Below, in pieces: positions 5,280 to 7,595 of a stretch of DNA of 7,595 nt. The DNA is from Deltaproteobacteria bacterium (GTDB taxonomy: Bacteria; Desulfobacterota; GWC2-55-46; JAUVFY01). The stretch covers positions 1 to 7,595 of the forward strand of contig JAUVFY010000054.1 in the NCBI GenBank assembly GCA_030594025.1, read 5' to 3'. A program made the position numbers and the translations under genes. Below the pieces are notes generated by a model. It had not been told where the DNA came from, ran no database searches, and saw nothing but the letters and a program-made list of their open reading frames with translations. Position 1 is the first letter of the stretch. Each line of letters opens with the position of its first letter.

Positions 5280-6797
5280 ATGACCCGGTATTCTATTTAC
5301 CTTTTAGCACTGATATTTTTCGTCTCACCCGCCTTCGGCAAAGACCCCCCGGAAGGGGGCGAAGGGGGCGGAAAGCTCGGACTCTCCCTCGAACTTTCCA
5401 TCGACGAGGGCATCGAAATGGTCCTGGAAAACAACCTTGACATAGTTATCCAGAGGATATCGCCCCGGGTCGAGCAGGCCAGGATAGAAAAAGAGGAGGG
5501 GATCTTCGACAAATCTCTTTTCGCCTCGCTCGAGTGGGAGGACTCCACCACCCCCCTTAATGCACGTTCCACAGTGGCGGCGGGAGGGCGCATCGATGTG
5601 GAAGCGGAGACCTACATTGCGAACACGGGTGTTTCCAGCCTGACGCAACTGGGCACGGAATACTCGCTCGAGGTGAGCGACACGTGGAGAGCGAACACCT
5701 TTAACAATTTCGATTTCGAGCACGACACCTTCGCGGGAGTTAAGATTACACAACCCGTTCTCAAGGACTACGGGGCGGTGGCAACGCGATTCAGGATAGA
5801 CCTGGCCGGAAAGGACAGGGACATATCGCTCCACAGGCTGAAGGAGAAGGTCCTGGACACGGTGGCGGGATTTGAACTCGCCTACTGGGACCTGGTACTT
5901 GCAAGGGAGGAGCTCGATGTGAAGATCGAGTCGTTGAAGCTTGCAGAGTCTTTGCTTGAGCTTACCCGGAAAAAATTCGAGGCCGAGGTGGTAGCCAGGC
6001 TCGAGGTCACACAGGCCGAGGCGGGGGTGGCCTCGAGGAAAGGGGCCGTAATCTCTGCCAGAAAGAGCGTCTGGGAGAGGGAGAACGCTTTGAAGATTTT
6101 CATATCGGGCGATGTCTATAAATTGAAGGACGTGGAGATAGTACCAAGGGACCCCCCTCAATTGAGCCCCGTAAGACCGGGCCTCGAAGATAGCGTAAAA
6201 AAGGCCCTCGGGTTGCGCCCCGAGTACCTCGAGGTAAAAAGCGAGATAGAGAAGAAAGACCTTGAGATAAGGTACGCAAAAAACCAGGTCTTTCCCGAGA
6301 TAGACGTGGAAGCGAGCCTCGGATACAACGGTTTCGGCGTGGACTTCGGGGACTCGCTGGATAACCTGGATAACAACCCCACGTGGTCAGTGGGGGTCGT
6401 CTTCAGGTATCCACTGGGAAATAACACGGCAAGGGGAGATTTGAAGATAGCGCGCATGGAGGCCGAAGAGGCATTCTTAAAACTAAAACTTCTCGAGCAG
6501 GAGATAATATTGAACCTCGATAACGCCATAAAGGAAATTCAGGCGAACCGGGAAAGATACGAGGCAGCGAGGGTCTCCACAACACTCGCAGAGGACGCCC
6601 TCGAGGCAGAGGAGATAAAACTCGATGCCGGGCTTTCCACCACGCATAACGTGCTCGAGTTTCAGGAAGAGCTCGAAGAGGCCAGGACCGTGGAGATATC
6701 GGCATTGATAGACTTTAAAAAGGCGTTGACCGGGTTATTCAGGGAGGAAGGGAGCCTCCTCGAGGAAAAAGGTATCGAGATGGCCGGAGACCTTTAA
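5280..6797 (+). CDS. TolC-family outer membrane efflux/secretion channel protein
   Basis: This 505-aa protein would be the trimeric outer-membrane duct that joins an inner-membrane pump through a periplasmic adaptor. The N-terminus MTRYSIYLLALIFFVSPAFG is a Sec signal peptide with likely cleavage after Gly20. A short Gly/Glu-rich linker follows. Two outer-membrane efflux (OEP, PF02321) repeats cover about 38-285 and 303-490. Each has the usual start (LSIDEGIEMVLENNLDI, 39-55; KKALGLRPEYLEVKSEIE, 307-324), a strand region and long Glu/Lys/Ala-rich helices. DTVAGFELAYWDLVLAREEL and the later NAIKEIQANRERYEAARVS and DAGLSTTHNVLEFQEELEEA are typical of the family. AGGAGA six bases before the ATG fixes the start. 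It is full length for the family (about 450-520 aa) and lies 23 bp upstream of an adaptor gene, so they form one operon. The substrate cannot be deduced. Confidence 0.94.
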   Translation: MTRYSIYLLALIFFVSPAFGKDPPEGGEGGGKLGLSLELSIDEGIEMVLENNLDIVIQRISPRVEQARIEKEEGIFDKSLFASLEWEDSTTPLNARSTVAAGGRIDVEAETYIANTGVSSLTQLGTEYSLEVSDTWRANTFNNFDFEHDTFAGVKITQPVLKDYGAVATRFRIDLAGKDRDISLHRLKEKVLDTVAGFELAYWDLVLAREELDVKIESLKLAESLLELTRKKFEAEVVARLEVTQAEAGVASRKGAVISARKSVWERENALKIFISGDVYKLKDVEIVPRDPPQLSPVRPGLEDSVKKALGLRPEYLEVKSEIEKKDLEIRYAKNQVFPEIDVEASLGYNGFGVDFGDSLDNLDNNPTWSVGVVFRYPLGNNTARGDLKIARMEAEEAFLKLKLLEQEIILNLDNAIKEIQANRERYEAARVSTTLAEDALEAEEIKLDAGLSTTHNVLEFQEELEEARTVEISALIDFKKALTGLFREEGSLLEEKGIEMAGDL

Positions 6798-6803
6798 CGC
6801 ACC

Positions 6804-6810
6804 AAGGAGA
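6804..6810 (+). promoter_or_regulatory. Ribosome binding site supporting the TTG start of the adaptor gene
   Basis: AAGGAGA lies ten bases before TTG at 6821. An in-frame TAA at 6812-6814 excludes any earlier start, and the next in-frame start codon lies downstream of the membrane anchor, so TTG is the only start that keeps the N-terminal helix. Confidence 0.7.
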
Positions 6811-6820
6811 GTAAACGGTT

Positions 6821-7595
6821 TTGAAAAAATGGCTTGTTATATTTATTGTCTTCTTTTCTTTTCTGGCCCTTTACTACTATTGGGGCTCTTTCTATGAAAA
6901 GGAAGAAAACACCACCGCACCTTTAAAGACCTTCATGGTAGAAAAGGGTGATTTGAGCGTGGTCGTTACGGCAACGGGCACCATAAAGCCCTATGTGGAA
7001 GTGGAGGTGAAGAGCGAGGCCGCCGGGGAGATTTTGAGTTTCCCATTTGAAGAAGGTTATGAACTCGAAAAGGGCCGGGTCGTTGTAAGGCTCGACCCGG
7101 AGATCGAGACCTCGAGAGTGAACCAGGCTCGGGCCGAACTCCTTATGGCCGAGGGCAAACTCGAGAGGGCAAGGGTGGACAGAAAGGATACAGAGCTCCG
7201 CCTTAAAAGGCAGGAACAGCTCTTTGAAAAAGGCGTTATATCGAGGCAGGCTTATGACGACGCCCTTATAGCCCACGAGAAGTCGCTAAGCGAGATAAAG
7301 ATCGCGGGGGCCGAGCTGGCAAGGGCAAGCGAGCAGTTGAAGGAGGCTGAGGACAGGCTCGAGGATACCGAGATAAGGGCCCCCCTTGGGGGTACAATAC
7401 TTGAAAAATTAGTGGAAGAGGGCCAGGTCATAACCTCCACGGTATCGTCGGTCTCAGAGGGGACGCTTTTATTCACGATGGCCGATCTTAGCCGTATCTA
7501 CGTGGAGGCCATGGTCGATGAAGTGGATATAGGGCGTGTGGCACCGGGCCAGAGGGTAAAGATTACCGTAGATGCATGGCCCGACAGGGTATTTA
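6821..7595 (+). CDS. MacA/HlyD-type periplasmic adaptor (membrane fusion protein), 3' end outside window
   Basis: The frame runs from TTG at 6821 to the window end without a stop, giving 258 residues; the family is usually 370-420 long. The adaptor bridges an inner-membrane transporter and the TolC-type channel encoded 23 bp upstream. Residues 1-22 (MKKWLVIFIVFFSFLALYYY then WG) are one membrane anchor without a lipobox. Residues about 57-92 are the first half of the lipoyl-like domain (VEVKSEAAGEILSFPFEEGY). Residues about 96-183 form the helical hairpin, with LFEKGVISRQAYDDA at its tip. The lipoyl-like domain closes at IRAPLGGTILEKLVEEGQ (185-202). The beta-barrel begins at LSRIYVEAMVDEVDIGRVAPG (223-243). 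The single anchor and the MVDEVDIG segment fit MacA-like adaptors of MacB ABC transporters better than typical lipoprotein RND adaptors, but the missing downstream gene would decide. Confidence 0.92.
   Translation, partial: MKKWLVIFIVFFSFLALYYYWGSFYEKEENTTAPLKTFMVEKGDLSVVVTATGTIKPYVEVEVKSEAAGEILSFPFEEGYELEKGRVVVRLDPEIETSRVNQARAELLMAEGKLERARVDRKDTELRLKRQEQLFEKGVISRQAYDDALIAHEKSLSEIKIAGAELARASEQLKEAEDRLEDTEIRAPLGGTILEKLVEEGQVITSTVSSVSEGTLLFTMADLSRIYVEAMVDEVDIGRVAPGQRVKITVDAWPDRVF

Noticed and set aside
5325..6161. 278-aa - strand frame opposite the TolC-family gene
   Set aside because: A shadow of a G+C-rich gene; the + strand has a signal peptide and both OEP repeats.

Overview
This looks like chromosomal sequence from a Gram-negative bacterium of moderately high G+C content. 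An outer-membrane TolC-family channel next to a periplasmic adaptor requires two membranes. A folD-metV pair points to a lineage that runs the methyl branch of the Wood-Ljungdahl (reductive acetyl-CoA) pathway or related C1 chemistry. Desulfobacterota/Deltaproteobacteria or Nitrospirota-like sediment bacteria fit best, but this is inference, because no rRNA or other phylogenetic marker is present.

Layout from left to right. (1) Positions 2-322 hold the 3' end of an AT-rich (about 33% G+C) DNA methyltransferase gene on the + strand, unlike the clearly G+C-richer DNA that follows. It is probably the edge of an acquired segment. (2) Positions 323-465 are a convergent intergenic stretch with a short copy resembling a dispersed intergenic repeat. 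(3) On the - strand, reading leftward from about 3340, a near-consensus sigma70 promoter drives a 116-aa amphipathic coiled-coil protein. Its stop codon overlaps the GTG start of a small two-helix membrane protein. That small gene ends in a G-quadruplex-like tract encoding a proline-rich tail. After a 136-bp gap with its own candidate promoter comes a 661-aa CPA2 cation:proton antiporter with TrkA-N and TrkA-C regulatory domains. (4) On the + strand, starting from a divergent promoter at 3480-3508, folD and the Fe-S protein gene metV lie 53 bp apart and probably form one operon. (5) A 197-bp intergenic region with heptamer repeats and dyads precedes a TolC-family outer-membrane protein gene and, 23 bp later, the 5' part of a MacA/HlyD-type adaptor gene that runs off the window. 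A transporter of the MacB or RND type would be expected next.

FolD makes and interconverts methylene-, methenyl- and formyl-tetrahydrofolate. MetV is the partner of the methylene-tetrahydrofolate reductase MetF, so the two genes cover consecutive steps of C1 metabolism; metF itself is not in the window. The antiporter and the efflux components are ordinary envelope-homeostasis genes. No CRISPR array, tRNA, rRNA, transposase or integrase was recognised. No convincingly new multi-gene system is visible. The less ordinary elements are the coupled small-protein pair, its G-rich 3' end, and the two repeat/dyad-rich regulatory regions.
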